A DNA stretch of 64,000 nucleotides. It comes from Sulfolobus islandicus Y.N.15.51. GTDB lineage: Archaea > Thermoproteota > Thermoprotei_A > Sulfolobales > Sulfolobaceae. Made by a program: the position numbers and the translations under genes. The stretch lies in assembly GCF_000022485.1 (NCBI RefSeq), contig NC_012623.1:2748166-2812165 (forward strand), given 5' to 3'. The notes under the pieces are model-generated. The model worked only from the letters and a program-made list of their open reading frames with translations, was not told where the DNA came from and did no database searches. This document shows positions 47,919 to 58,131 of the stretch, one piece after another; the first letter of the stretch is position 1; each line of letters begins with the position of its first letter.

Positions 47919-48415
47919 AGATTTTTAGTGGTAAAAAATTTGAAGTGCACATAGATAAGGTGAAATTGCCTAACGGATATGAAAGGGAATTAGAGTTCGT
48001 GAAGCATAGGGGTTCTGTCGTAATAATACCTAAGATAAACAATGAAATTATATTGATAAGGCAATTTAGGCCTGTAATAGATAAATGGATATATGAGTTA
48101 CCAGCAGGAACGATTGAGGAAGGAGAAGATCCATTAAATACTGCAAATAGAGAATTAATTGAGGAAATAGGATATGAAGCTGGGAAAATGAAAGAAATAA
48201 TAAGTTTCTACGCTTCCCCTGGCATAACTACAGAGTATATGAGATTATACTTGGCTGAAGATCTTAGATACGTCGGAGCTAAACCGGAACCATATGAAAT
48301 CATAGAACCTATTAGACTAAGTATAGAGGAGGCAATAAAAATGATAAGAGAAAGGAAAATAGAAGACGCAAAAACGATAATAGGAATATTTACATTAAAG
48401 GAGCTCTTAGAATAA
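47915..48415 (+). CDS. Nudix hydrolase (ADP-ribose pyrophosphatase-like)
   Basis: A 166-residue Nudix protein. The Nudix box is complete: GTIEEGEDPLNTANRELIEE followed by IGY (G-x5-E-x7-R-E-x2-E-E-x-G, about residues 64-86). The preceding IRQFRPVIDKWIYELPAG is typical of ADP-ribose pyrophosphatases, and a Tyr/Ala/Ser/Pro-Gly segment (FYASPGITTEYMRLYL) follows. These cleave ADP-ribose or other nucleoside diphosphates linked to a moiety x, in the cytoplasm, with Mg. The ATG overlaps the stop codon of the VTT-like gene. Confidence 0.9.
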   Translation: MKIFSGKKFEVHIDKVKLPNGYERELEFVKHRGSVVIIPKINNEIILIRQFRPVIDKWIYELPAGTIEEGEDPLNTANRELIEEIGYEAGKMKEIISFYASPGITTEYMRLYLAEDLRYVGAKPEPYEIIEPIRLSIEEAIKMIRERKIEDAKTIIGIFTLKELLE

Positions 48416-48463
48416 AAAGAGAAGCGTAGAAAAATCTAAAATTGTGTAATATTACAGAATGTT

Positions 48464-48805
48464 ATGACAAGGTTCCCAATCGATGTGAGATCTCAGTATG
48501 AATTGAACGTAAATACTGCAATTAACGTGGCAAATGGATTAAAGATGAATGAGGCAGAGGATGTGAAAATCGTATTTTTAGTCTCAAGTATAACTATACT
48601 CGATATTGAGAATAGGTTGTCGGAGATAGTTAAAAAGAGTGCCGAGCCTCTTAAGAAAAACTCAGTTAAAGTTTTCAAATGTTAAATGGCTATGGAAAAA
48701 TTATAATGTGAGCAAGGATAGTCTAGTATATGTAGACGAGATAAGTAGAGGTGTGAATGTTTAGTAAGAATGGCTAACGAAGGATACGAGATACTAACAT
48801 TTTAA
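48464..48805 (+). pseudogene. Remnant of a DsrE-like protein gene
   Basis: The first part (73 codons to TAA 48683-48685) reads RFPIDVRSQYELNVNTAINV and ANGLKMNEAEDVKIVFLVSS, a DsrE/DsrF-type N-terminus with a strand-helix pattern. After the stop, pieces of the same kind of protein can still be read in other frames: DSLVYVDEISRGVNV (near 48717-48763) and VRMANEGYEILTF to a stop at 48803-48805. This indicates at least two frame disruptions. DsrE-type proteins relay sulfur, so a former sulfur-transfer function is likely lost here. Confidence 0.65.
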
Positions 48806-49473
48806 ATTAAAAATAGATCTAAGCCCCTTAGCTCTCCAACTAGTATTGGTTCTTCTTTTGTTATCCATTTTCTTGCCTTGACTTCTCTAAGAGCCTCTAC
48901 CACTTCAACCCAATTCTCTATTTCTGGAATCTCATAAACTACGACGAACTCATAATCACCTACTCCAAAAGAGTAAGTAGTATATGATCTAATTCCCTTG
49001 TTCTTTGGATGAGTTCGAGCAGTTTCAATATGTTCTTTCATGATTTTTTCCCTTTCTTCAAAAGGTAGAAGATACCATTCTACGTCTTTTTTCATGGGAT
49101 ATGCTACAAAATACCTTAAAGGCTCTAATGAGAGGACCTTATTAATGTCAAAATTTCCTCTTGTATATGGAGACGACCTATATACGGAAAACAAGGATAG
49201 TGATTCATAACCTAAATCCCTTATTTTAGAAAGTAAAGTGTATTTAAATTCTAACAATTTCGATGTATCGGAGGAAGTTACCCAATAAATAATATCACTA
49301 TCATTCCTAAGAGATATGTATCTTTTTAGTGAAATTAGATTATTCCTAAACTGTGATTCTACAGATTCTATCTCATTTATTGCGCTTCTTCTTTCCTCTC
49401 TACTACTACTCCACCATCTATTTGTAAGCTTTATCGAGGAAATATAAAAGTATGCTAAACTATTTTGGCTCAT
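48802..49473 (-). CDS. Chlorite dismutase-like haem protein (HemQ/ChdC or related)
   Basis: A 223-residue member of the chlorite dismutase-like superfamily. The C-terminal half has the recognisable core: LRYFVAYPMKKDVEWYLLPF, then EEREKIMKEHIETARTH with the likely proximal histidine (H about residue 145), SYTTYSFGVGDYEFVVVYEI and a final helix. Non-dismutating members in archaea and Gram-positive bacteria decarboxylate coproheme to haem b or act as haem-dependent peroxidases. The start ATG overlaps the end of the upstream 395-residue gene by 14 bases, implying co-translation. Haem function is inferred from family. Confidence 0.82.
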   Translation of the reverse strand: MSQNSLAYFYISSIKLTNRWWSSSREERRSAINEIESVESQFRNNLISLKRYISLRNDSDIIYWVTSSDTSKLLEFKYTLLSKIRDLGYESLSLFSVYRSSPYTRGNFDINKVLSLEPLRYFVAYPMKKDVEWYLLPFEEREKIMKEHIETARTHPKNKGIRSYTTYSFGVGDYEFVVVYEIPEIENWVEVVEALREVKARKWITKEEPILVGELRGLDLFLI

Positions 49474-50647
49474 TATCCTCTAAGTCTTGAATAATGTCAT
49501 TATACAATATTAATACTTCTTCCAAATTTGCCAAATAAGCTATGAAGTTGTTGGATAAATTCTGTCTAACATATTCGTCAAGTAAATCTAATCCATCCGC
49601 TGTAGGACCATTTATTATTCTTTCAACATACTCTTCAAATTTTTTCTTTGAATCAGCAAGTATTATAAAAGCAATAGGTATGATACTTAATATATCCTTG
49701 GATGTGAAATTGACGTCCTTTACTACATCAGAGCTAACTCCGCTATAGTGAATAGAACTTAATCCATGTTTCTTAGTTACTTTACTTTCGACCTTATTTT
49801 TCAACTTATCTATAGATAAAGGTAGGTAAGAAATAGGAGACGGATTGCCAATAATAACATCTACTCCAATATTATTGGAAATTCTATCCAAGTACATTAT
49901 TGCCCTAAGCAATATGGCTAATTTGTGTTTTTTAACCGAGCTAGGCTTCTTTCCTACGTTAAACCCTATAAGGTATTTGAAGATACATCCCGCGTAAATA
50001 GTTTTACCATTTTGTATAGGATTTTCAGCTGGTAATAGATTATATTCTACAAACTCCCTATAAATCAAAGTATATTCCTCCTCGTTTATCAAAGACTTTA
50101 AGTAGTCTTCGAAGTTCTCTATGTTTTCTCTCCTCGATTCAACAACTTGGCCCAACTCGTTGTATTTCTTAATTATCGGAGGATTATACGACATGTCAAT
50201 AAATATTTGAAGAATAGGAAAGGAATCTTCACTCCTTAATACAGTGGCTGCGTAAGCATTGTTAGGAAATCTAACAACACCCACTATTACTCTAGAATTG
50301 ACATCGCTAGATAACGCTACATGTTTTGAAGAAGCTAAGGCTAATCTTTCCATATCAAACCATTCTTTACTTAATCGTAGAGTCTCTGAATTAGTATCAA
50401 TATTTCCGTAATTGTAAACTATTGAATCTACCTTTAATTCCTCCGCTACTTCCTCTATTACGTCCTTAATGAGAGAATCTATTTGGGGAATTGGTGGTAA
50501 AATATAGTGCTCCTCAGTCTTATATATATGGACGCCATTATCTTGTAGTTTTATTAACATTATCTCCTTTCTATTACCCTTGTCGTCAATTAGAGAGCAT
50601 AGAATCTCTGGTTTTTCAGGGTTTGAGTATACTTCTAATAGTCCCAC
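49460..50647 (-). CDS. Hypothetical protein, 395 aa, upstream of haem protein gene
   Basis: A 395-residue soluble protein without signal peptide. I recognise no family. It has an N-terminal beta-rich part (EILCSLIDDKGNRKEIMLI), a central alpha/beta region (HVALSSDVNSRVIVGVVRFP, FPILQIFIDMSYN) and a helical C-terminus with acidic end. The SSDVNS segment could be a nuclease-like metal site as in NurA proteins, but the other motifs are not convincing. The stop overlaps the start of the chlorite dismutase-like gene. The ATG/GTG start at 50647 lies in a region with TTAAGTAGG as a promoter candidate. Confidence 0.55.
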   Translation of the reverse strand: MGLLEVYSNPEKPEILCSLIDDKGNRKEIMLIKLQDNGVHIYKTEEHYILPPIPQIDSLIKDVIEEVAEELKVDSIVYNYGNIDTNSETLRLSKEWFDMERLALASSKHVALSSDVNSRVIVGVVRFPNNAYAATVLRSEDSFPILQIFIDMSYNPPIIKKYNELGQVVESRRENIENFEDYLKSLINEEEYTLIYREFVEYNLLPAENPIQNGKTIYAGCIFKYLIGFNVGKKPSSVKKHKLAILLRAIMYLDRISNNIGVDVIIGNPSPISYLPLSIDKLKNKVESKVTKKHGLSSIHYSGVSSDVVKDVNFTSKDILSIIPIAFIILADSKKKFEEYVERIINGPTADGLDLLDEYVRQNLSNNFIAYLANLEEVLILYNDIIQDLEDNEPK

Positions 50648-51030
50648 TATCCCATCCTACTTAAATTTGTTAATACAGATACTTTTATTAGGATTATGGT
50701 AGAAAAACCTTTTCCATGCCTAATAACAATAGTTCATCCACCACCAGCTAATTCTCCTTATTCCTTAGGTAAGTTTTACTCCAAACCTCATTATAATAAC
50801 GTTATCATTCGAAAACAGTTCTCCCATCATATAGAGATATGTTTAGTTCAAAACTTCTCCATACCTTAAAAGGTCTCCTGCATAAGTTCTATGTGATAGG
50901 ATTAAGAGTGTCATATATATCCGTTTAAATCTAAATTTAAGGCATTAGCCAGCTATAACTTGATCTGGATTACGAATATCTAAAATAAGTGATAAATAAA
51001 GATAAATCAGTAGAGTCATTGATATAATCG
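50648..51030. other. 383-base intergenic region with one possible 57-codon ORF
   Basis: A frame at 50696-50869 (plus strand, ATG, 57 codons, contains CLITIVHPPPANSPYSLGKF) has TTAAAT about 32 bases upstream, so a small gene is possible, but I do not recognise it; it could be the tail of a lost gene. The rest is AT-rich with the promoter of the THEP1-type NTPase near 50990-51020. Nothing else is seen. Confidence 0.3.
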
Positions 51031-51558
51031 ATGTTAGAAGAGTCGAAGAATGCTTTAAGGGTATTTATAACTGGTAACCCCGGTGTTGGGAAAACTACAA
51101 TATTACTCTTTTTAATTAATAAATTAAGTGAGAATAATTACAAAGTTGCTGGATTTTATTGCCCAGAGGTGAGAGAGAATGGAAGAAGAATAGGTTTTAG
51201 AATAGTAGATATAACTACCAATGAAGGAGACTGGTTGGCTAAAGAAAACGCGCCTGGAAGAGTGAAAATAGGGAAATATACAGTTTTAGAAGATAGTGCT
51301 AAAAGAATAACTGAGATTACATTGTCTAACATTAATAAGGCAGATGTTTTAGCAATAGACGAAATTGGGCCAATGGAGTTAAAAATACCTACAATAAAGA
51401 AATTAATTGAGACTATTCTAAATAATCAAAAACCTTTGATTGCAGTGTTACATAGGACACAAAAACCCATGGGAGGAAGAATCTACGTAATTACCGTTGA
51501 AAATAGGGATTCGATAAAGTACGAGATTTTGAATTACATATTAAGTAGCCTAGATTAA
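51031..51558 (+). CDS. THEP1-type nucleoside triphosphatase
   Basis: A 175-residue P-loop NTPase of the THEP1/YcfH-like family. Walker A is FITGNPGVGKTTILLFL (about residues 12-28), the Walker B strand is ADVLAIDEIGPMEL (about 105-118), and AVLHRTQKP near 146 is the family's Arg/Gln motif. These enzymes hydrolyse ATP, GTP and other NTPs in vitro and are conserved in archaea; their biological role is unclear. The start is at ATG 51031. It is followed on the same strand by nadE after about 80 bases. Confidence 0.88.
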   Translation: MLEESKNALRVFITGNPGVGKTTILLFLINKLSENNYKVAGFYCPEVRENGRRIGFRIVDITTNEGDWLAKENAPGRVKIGKYTVLEDSAKRITEITLSNINKADVLAIDEIGPMELKIPTIKKLIETILNNQKPLIAVLHRTQKPMGGRIYVITVENRDSIKYEILNYILSSLD

Positions 51559-51638
51559 CTTCTTCTATGGCCTTTTCTAAATTCTCTTCATTCAGATGGT
51601 ATTATACGTTAAATATTTGCTCAACAAATATTCTCATA

Positions 51639-52481
51639 ATGGTAATGCATGAATATATCAGAAAATCACTCACAATAGATTGTGAAGCTGTTACTAACTA
51701 TATTGTGGAAAGGATAAGGGAGTATCTTGAATTTAGCAATAAGAAAGGAGGAGTAATAGGGGTAAGCGGGGGAGTGGATTCAGCGGTAACTGCAACGCTT
51801 CTTGCTAAAGCTACTGATAATTTCTTCATACTTCTCATGCCTTCCTCTTCAACGCCAAAGATAGATTTGGAAGACTCCTTCGAAATGATAAAGTTCCTCA
51901 ACGCACAAAATAAGTACAAATTAATTAATATAGACGAAATTGTAAGCTTATTCTCAAATAAAATAGAAACAAATAACAAATACGTAATAGGTAACATAAA
52001 AGCTAGAGTTAGGATGATAATACTTTACGCATATGCGCAAATGTTAGATTACTTGGTGGTAGGAACTGGAGACAAGAGCGAACTACTATTAGGATACTTC
52101 ACAAAGTATGGGGATGGAGGTGTTGATGTTTTACCAATAGGTGATTTGTACAAGACACAGGTTAGAATGCTAGGAAAATGTTTGGGATTACCGGAAAGGA
52201 TAGTCACAAAACCAAGCTCCCCAGCCTTATGGGAAGGACAAACCGCTGAAGGTGAATTAGGAATTGATTACGAAACAATAGATTCAATATTATACTTAAG
52301 ATTCGATGAAATGAGAAGTGAAGATGAAATAGTGAAAATATTAGGAATTCCTATAGATACTATTAAAAAAGTTGATAGACTAGTTAAAATCTCTCAGCAC
52401 AAAAGGCTACCTCCAGAGATATTCAGATTAAGTGGAAGAGCCATAAACTCGGATTGGAGGTTTCCTAGAAGATGGGCATAA
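51639..52481 (+). CDS. nadE: NAD synthetase (ammonia-ligase domain)
   Basis: A synthetase of about 280 residues that adenylates and amidates nicotinic acid adenine dinucleotide to NAD. The PP-loop is IGVSGGVDSAVTATLLAKA (about residues 36-54); later KARVRMIILYAYAQ, VVGTGDKSELLLGYFTKYGD and SPALWEGQTAEGELG are the NaAD and ATP sites. The 5' open frame extends to 51567, but the ATG at 51639 (or 51645) is preferred because TTAAATATT lies about 27 bases before it. The stop overlaps the start of a nitrilase-type gene by 10 bases. Together they rebuild the two-domain glutamine-dependent enzyme. Confidence 0.92.
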   Translation: MVMHEYIRKSLTIDCEAVTNYIVERIREYLEFSNKKGGVIGVSGGVDSAVTATLLAKATDNFFILLMPSSSTPKIDLEDSFEMIKFLNAQNKYKLINIDEIVSLFSNKIETNNKYVIGNIKARVRMIILYAYAQMLDYLVVGTGDKSELLLGYFTKYGDGGVDVLPIGDLYKTQVRMLGKCLGLPERIVTKPSSPALWEGQTAEGELGIDYETIDSILYLRFDEMRSEDEIVKILGIPIDTIKKVDRLVKISQHKRLPPEIFRLSGRAINSDWRFPRRWA

Positions 52482-53284
52482 GAGTGGAATTAGCTCAAAT
52501 AAGATCTTACCCCGGAGATGTGTATAGAAATTATAAGAAACATTTAGAGATCATAGAGACCAGTACTGCAGATTGTGTAATCTTTCCAGAACTCTCCTTA
52601 ACTGGTTACATTATAAAAGATTTGACATATGAGATATATAAGGATGCAGAGGAGGCTACACGTAAAATAGCAGAGAAAGTTAACAAGTGTGCCGTATTTG
52701 GAACAATAAAGGAAGTTAGGAAAGGAATATTAAGAAACGCAGCGGCAGTTATAATTAATGGGAAAATGGATTACATATATAAGTTTTATCTTCCAACATA
52801 TGGATTATTTGAGGAGAGAAGATACTTCCAAAGAGGAGACCCACTTAAAGATTTGAAAATTTTCGAGTATAGAGACTTAAAATTTGGTGTAGTAATTTGT
52901 GAAGATGCGTGGCATCCAGAGCCAATAGAGGCACTATCGCTTATGGGAGCTGACGCAATTTTTATACCATCAGCATCACCAATGCGAAAACTAAGAGAAA
53001 ACTTGGCAATAGAGGAGAGTTGGGATTCACTTTTGAAGGCTCACTCATTAATGAATACTGTTTGGACTGTTTTCACAAACGTTGTAGGTAGTCAAGAAGA
53101 GGAATACTTTTGGGGAGGATCTAGAGTGGTTTCTCCATTAGGTGATGTAAAACTTAAACTAAATCTATTTTATGAAGATAGGGGAGTTGTGGAGATCACT
53201 GAGAATGAGTTGCTTAGGGCTAGGTTCTTTAGCAGTTATAGGGATCATATAAGGGAGTTTCATTCAATTCTTGATAAGCTATAA
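52472..53284 (+). CDS. Nitrilase-type amidase, likely glutaminase subunit for NAD synthetase
   Basis: A 270-residue carbon-nitrogen hydrolase. The catalytic triad regions are FPELSLTGYIIKD (Glu about residue 37), IYKFYLPTYGLFEERRYF (Lys about residue 97), and GVVICEDAWHPE (Cys about 149). In bacterial NadE2 enzymes a domain of exactly this kind supplies ammonia from glutamine to the synthetase. Here it is separate but directly downstream of, and overlapping, nadE, so it probably forms a split glutamine-dependent complex. A general amidase role cannot be excluded. The Lys lies in a slightly altered KFYLP context where KxxLP is usual. Confidence 0.85.
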   Translation: MGIRVELAQIRSYPGDVYRNYKKHLEIIETSTADCVIFPELSLTGYIIKDLTYEIYKDAEEATRKIAEKVNKCAVFGTIKEVRKGILRNAAAVIINGKMDYIYKFYLPTYGLFEERRYFQRGDPLKDLKIFEYRDLKFGVVICEDAWHPEPIEALSLMGADAIFIPSASPMRKLRENLAIEESWDSLLKAHSLMNTVWTVFTNVVGSQEEEYFWGGSRVVSPLGDVKLKLNLFYEDRGVVEITENELLRARFFSSYRDHIREFHSILDKL

Positions 53285-53314
53285 CTTTTATAACTGTATA
53301 AACGATATTCATTA

Positions 53315-53605
53315 TTGGGTATGATTTCTCAAAGATTTAATCTAAATCTCTTACTCTTACTCATAATTATAATTCTGCTCATTGTAGCCATTTTCTATCC
53401 AGTAGCACTTATTCCCGCAGCCTTAGCAGGCGCGTTCATAGATGGATATCCTTTTGCAAGAATTTTTATACCAATACCGTTATTAATATTATTTCTGTTA
53501 GGTCTTCATAATGATTTTTATGCATTTGGTACATTAGCAATGATACTATTATTAGTTCTATTATTTATTAGAAGTATTACCAAGCATTTTAGTTTTAAAT
53601 TTTAA
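53315..53605 (+). CDS. Small membrane protein, 96 aa
   Basis: Three hydrophobic segments (LLLLLIIIILLIVAIFYPVA, FARIFIPIPLLILFLLGL, TLAMILLLVLLFIR) with short hydrophilic ends. No family is recognised. The ATG at 53315 has a TATA-like TATAAACG about 20-25 bases upstream. It is followed by another very small membrane protein gene (53637) and a winged-helix gene, so these could form a small locus for a membrane function. Confidence 0.5.
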   Translation: MGMISQRFNLNLLLLLIIIILLIVAIFYPVALIPAALAGAFIDGYPFARIFIPIPLLILFLLGLHNDFYAFGTLAMILLLVLLFIRSITKHFSFKF

Positions 53606-53636
53606 ATTTATTAACCACTATCACGTTATTTTACAT

Positions 53637-53765
53637 ATGAACAGTTTAATAAAGGCGTTGCTTATACTAAATCTAATATTATCCCTCACCCTATCAGAAC
53701 TTTTTGTAATTCCTCTCGTCATACTTACAGCGAAATTCATTTTATCTGGTGTAAAAAGAGATTAG
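53637..53765 (+). CDS. Very small membrane protein, 42 aa
   Basis: A 42-codon frame (MNSLIKALLILNLILSLTLS then ELFVIPLVILTAKFILSGVK) that is almost entirely two hydrophobic helices with basic ends (SGVKRD). TTTAAATTTATTAA at 53601-53614 lies about 26-30 bases before the ATG, the right spacing for a leaderless promoter, and the frame ends cleanly at TAG. The function is unknown; it sits between another small membrane protein and a winged-helix gene. Confidence 0.45.
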   Translation: MNSLIKALLILNLILSLTLSELFVIPLVILTAKFILSGVKRD

Positions 53766-53816
53766 AACACTTGTTCTAAGGCGTAGGGTTTTATCACTCC
53801 CTTCAATTTTTAATAT

Positions 53817-54086
53817 ATGCTACTAAGATTAGACGAGATCTTCCAAAACAAGGGATGGGATACAAGGAAAAAGATATTAGATGAATTGAAAAATAAACCC
53901 CAAACAGCTTATGAATTGTCTAAAAAACTAGGATTGAACTATTCTACAGTAAAATATCATTTAGAAATTTTAGAGAAATTTGGATTAGTAAACATTAATA
54001 GATATAAAACAAAATGTTTTTATGCAGTGTCAAAGAATTATAAAATAGTTGAAAAGTATTTAGAGGAGGAAATAGCAAAAAGATAA
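53817..54086 (+). CDS. Winged-helix (ArsR-like) transcription regulator
   Basis: An 89-residue winged-helix protein. RKKILDELKNKPQTAYELSK (about residues 17-36) then KLGLNYSTVKYHLEILEKFG is a clear helix-turn-helix with wing (NINRYKTKCFYAVSKN) like ArsR/HTH_20 regulators. The single cysteine does not suggest a metal site. It is 11 bases upstream of the LysO-like exporter gene on the same strand, so it probably regulates that transporter and itself. ATG start, with an A/T-rich promoter region (TTTTTAATATAT) just before. Confidence 0.8.
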   Translation: MLLRLDEIFQNKGWDTRKKILDELKNKPQTAYELSKKLGLNYSTVKYHLEILEKFGLVNINRYKTKCFYAVSKNYKIVEKYLEEEIAKR

Positions 54087-54097
54087 CTGAGAAAACT

Positions 54098-54997
54098 TTG
54101 AACAGTAGTTCAATATTTTTCATAGTACTATATCTAATATTTTTAGTTATAGGTAAAATACAATATGTAAAAGGAGTTGAGAAAATCGTAGACATCGTAG
54201 TTATACTTCTAATATCAACAATCTCATATTGGGCAGGGGAAGAGATTACGAGTAACCAAATATTTAGTTTACTTATAAGTTCACTAATACTAGGCATATT
54301 ATCAATAATTATTACGTACTTTTCTGGAGTAGCCATAAGACATTTCAATACTACGAAATCACTAATGAAAGCTAATAGAGAAAAGATAATTATCGGCAAC
54401 AGTAATAGGCAGACGATAATAAAATACATGCTACCGTTTGTAATAGGATGGATACTTGGATTATTGTTTCATGTTAGCGGTACTGTTATCGTGAGCATGA
54501 TAGATTACGAGTTATATGCTTTAGCCTCAGTATTGGGCTATATCATGGGAAAGGATATTAGCCGTAAAGTAATTCTAAGTAGCAGTAAAGATTCCTTAAT
54601 CTCATTATTTATAACAATTCTTGGAGATATCATACTAGCCTTAGTTATGTACATGTTACATATAGCTAACTTTACAATTTCATTGGCTATTGCACTGGCT
54701 AGTGGATGGTATACTTACGTTGGGCCGCTGGTAGCAGTAAGCTCTGATCCATATTTAGGTACCTTAGCTTTTCTCGTGAATTTCCTAAGGGAACAACTAA
54801 CTTACGTTTTAGTACCTTTTCTTCTCAAATTGAAATTTGAACCTAGATCTGCAATTGCAGTGGGAGGTGCGACAGCAATGGATACTACACTTCCACTTTA
54901 TGTAGAGGTTCTGGGAAAAGAGTATGCACTATCCGCAATGATTACAGGGGTAATACTAACGCTCGTAATACCAATTATTTTACCTCTAATAATCTAA
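54098..54997 (+). CDS. LysO/DUF340-like amino acid exporter
   Basis: A 299-residue membrane protein with about eight helices. Characteristic LysO stretches: SLAIALASGWYTYVGPLVAV, LGTLAFLVNFLREQLTYVLV, and AIAVGGATAMDTTLPLYVEV (about residues 245-264). LysO proteins export lysine (and its analogues). The start is TTG at 54098, 11 bases after the winged-helix regulator. The 3' end overlaps the convergent gene by 4 bases. Substrate inferred by family. Confidence 0.83.
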   Translation: MNSSSIFFIVLYLIFLVIGKIQYVKGVEKIVDIVVILLISTISYWAGEEITSNQIFSLLISSLILGILSIIITYFSGVAIRHFNTTKSLMKANREKIIIGNSNRQTIIKYMLPFVIGWILGLLFHVSGTVIVSMIDYELYALASVLGYIMGKDISRKVILSSSKDSLISLFITILGDIILALVMYMLHIANFTISLAIALASGWYTYVGPLVAVSSDPYLGTLAFLVNFLREQLTYVLVPFLLKLKFEPRSAIAVGGATAMDTTLPLYVEVLGKEYALSAMITGVILTLVIPIILPLII

Positions 54998-55548
54998 ACC
55001 TTTCCTATTTTTATCAAGATGAGTACTGCAATGATTATTACAATAAAAAGTACAACCAATGGTAAGTAACTATATATTGTTGGAGATTGTGATCCATTCT
55101 CAGAATTTGTCTGAAAGATGTATATTTGTACATTTTGACCTGTACCATTAGCTTGATAAAGTATATTGTCATGATATGTCAGGATTAATTTTATTTCACT
55201 ACCGTAAAGATTTAAAAATCCCTTATATATAGTGATGTTTACATTATTTTCCGTTTTGTTCATAATCAAGGTATAATTCTCAATTATGCTTCCATTTATG
55301 AGAAGTCGTGGAGGAAATAGGGAATAGTTATAGATTGTAAAGACCTTATTATAAATTATGCTTCCATTAGTATTATAGATTGTAAAGTTATAGGTTAAAG
55401 GAGATAGCGATAATATAGTATAATTGTATGTATATAAATATAAAGCATTATTATAAATTATTTGAACGTTATAAGAGAAGGATTGGTGAGGAGAAAGGGG
55501 CATTGAAATTAATAATATAAGAAATATGAATGCTAATTGATAGACCAT
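54994..55548 (-). CDS. Secreted, C-terminally anchored surface protein
   Basis: A 184-residue protein with a signal peptide (LAFIFLILLISMPLSP), an outside domain with many Asn-X-Ser/Thr sites (NYTIL, NFTIY, NGSII, NKTENNVNITI) and a C-terminal membrane helix (LPLVVLFIVIIIAVLILIK) with a short basic tail. It has the same layout as the two anchored proteins of the pilin operon (22819-24242), although I do not see convincing sequence similarity over the full length. Function unknown; probably part of the glycosylated cell surface. Confidence 0.55.
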   Translation of the reverse strand: MVYQLAFIFLILLISMPLSPHQSFSYNVQIIYNNALYLYTYNYTILSLSPLTYNFTIYNTNGSIIYNKVFTIYNYSLFPPRLLINGSIIENYTLIMNKTENNVNITIYKGFLNLYGSEIKLILTYHDNILYQANGTGQNVQIYIFQTNSENGSQSPTIYSYLPLVVLFIVIIIAVLILIKIGKV

Positions 55549-55582
55549 ACATTAATAACTCTCTTTTAACTTTATAAAACCT

Positions 55583-56314
55583 ATGAGTGATGAATGGATT
55601 AAGATATTTGAATCTGATTTTTACGTTCGTGAGATGATAAAGGTATGGGACGAGGGAGAAAAGTGGGCTAATTGGATAGATGAAGTAGTAAATAAGTACA
55701 AGTTAGAAAAGAAGGTTCTTGATGTGCCTTGTGGAATTGGTAGAGTTTCGTATTTTCTCGCAAATAGGGGTTATAAGGTTACTGGAATAGATATTTCAGA
55801 AAGAATGATATCGATGGCTAGAGCTAATATTCAAAACGGAAAATTCATAGTAGGAGACATGAGGAAAATAAAGGAAATAATTGGTAACGAAAAATATGAT
55901 CTTGTGATAAATATCTATAATAGTTTAGGATATTATTCTGAAGAAGACGACCTAAAAATTTTAGAATCGTTGAGAAATAGCACTAGGAAAATATTAGTAA
56001 TTAACCTAGATAATAGAGATTATATAATATATAATAGACCCAATGAATATTACACTTATATACCACCATATTTAGTTTACTCTAAAGTGGACTTTGAACA
56101 AGAAACTTCAAGGTTGTTGATATATAGAAAATATTACATAAATGACAAGGAAGTAGGAGAGATAACCTACAAGCAAAGATTATATAGTATTCATGAGATT
56201 TTAGCTCTACTCAAAAAGGCTGGATTACAGCCAGTAGAAGTGCTATCAGGATATTCTTGGAAGAAATTCAGCATAATGGATCCAGAAATGACAATAATAG
56301 CTACGCCAGCTTAG
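55583..56314 (+). CDS. Class I SAM-dependent methyltransferase
   Basis: A 243-residue methyltransferase. VLDVPCGIGRVSYFLANRGY (about residues 45-64) is motif I with the acidic post-I VTGIDISERMISMARAN; FIVGDMRKI (motif II) and YDLVINIYNSLGYY (motif IV) follow. It resembles small-molecule methyltransferases (Methyltransf_25 or 11). The C-terminal part (YTYIPPYLVYSKVDFEQETS) is predicted to bind substrate. It lies divergently from the anchored protein gene, with 34 bases between. Substrate unknown. Confidence 0.83.
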   Translation: MSDEWIKIFESDFYVREMIKVWDEGEKWANWIDEVVNKYKLEKKVLDVPCGIGRVSYFLANRGYKVTGIDISERMISMARANIQNGKFIVGDMRKIKEIIGNEKYDLVINIYNSLGYYSEEDDLKILESLRNSTRKILVINLDNRDYIIYNRPNEYYTYIPPYLVYSKVDFEQETSRLLIYRKYYINDKEVGEITYKQRLYSIHEILALLKKAGLQPVEVLSGYSWKKFSIMDPEMTIIATPA

Positions 56315-58099
<1,785 letters not shown>

Positions 58100-58131
58100 C
58101 TCTTTTTACTTATCCTTTCTTATTCTACTCT

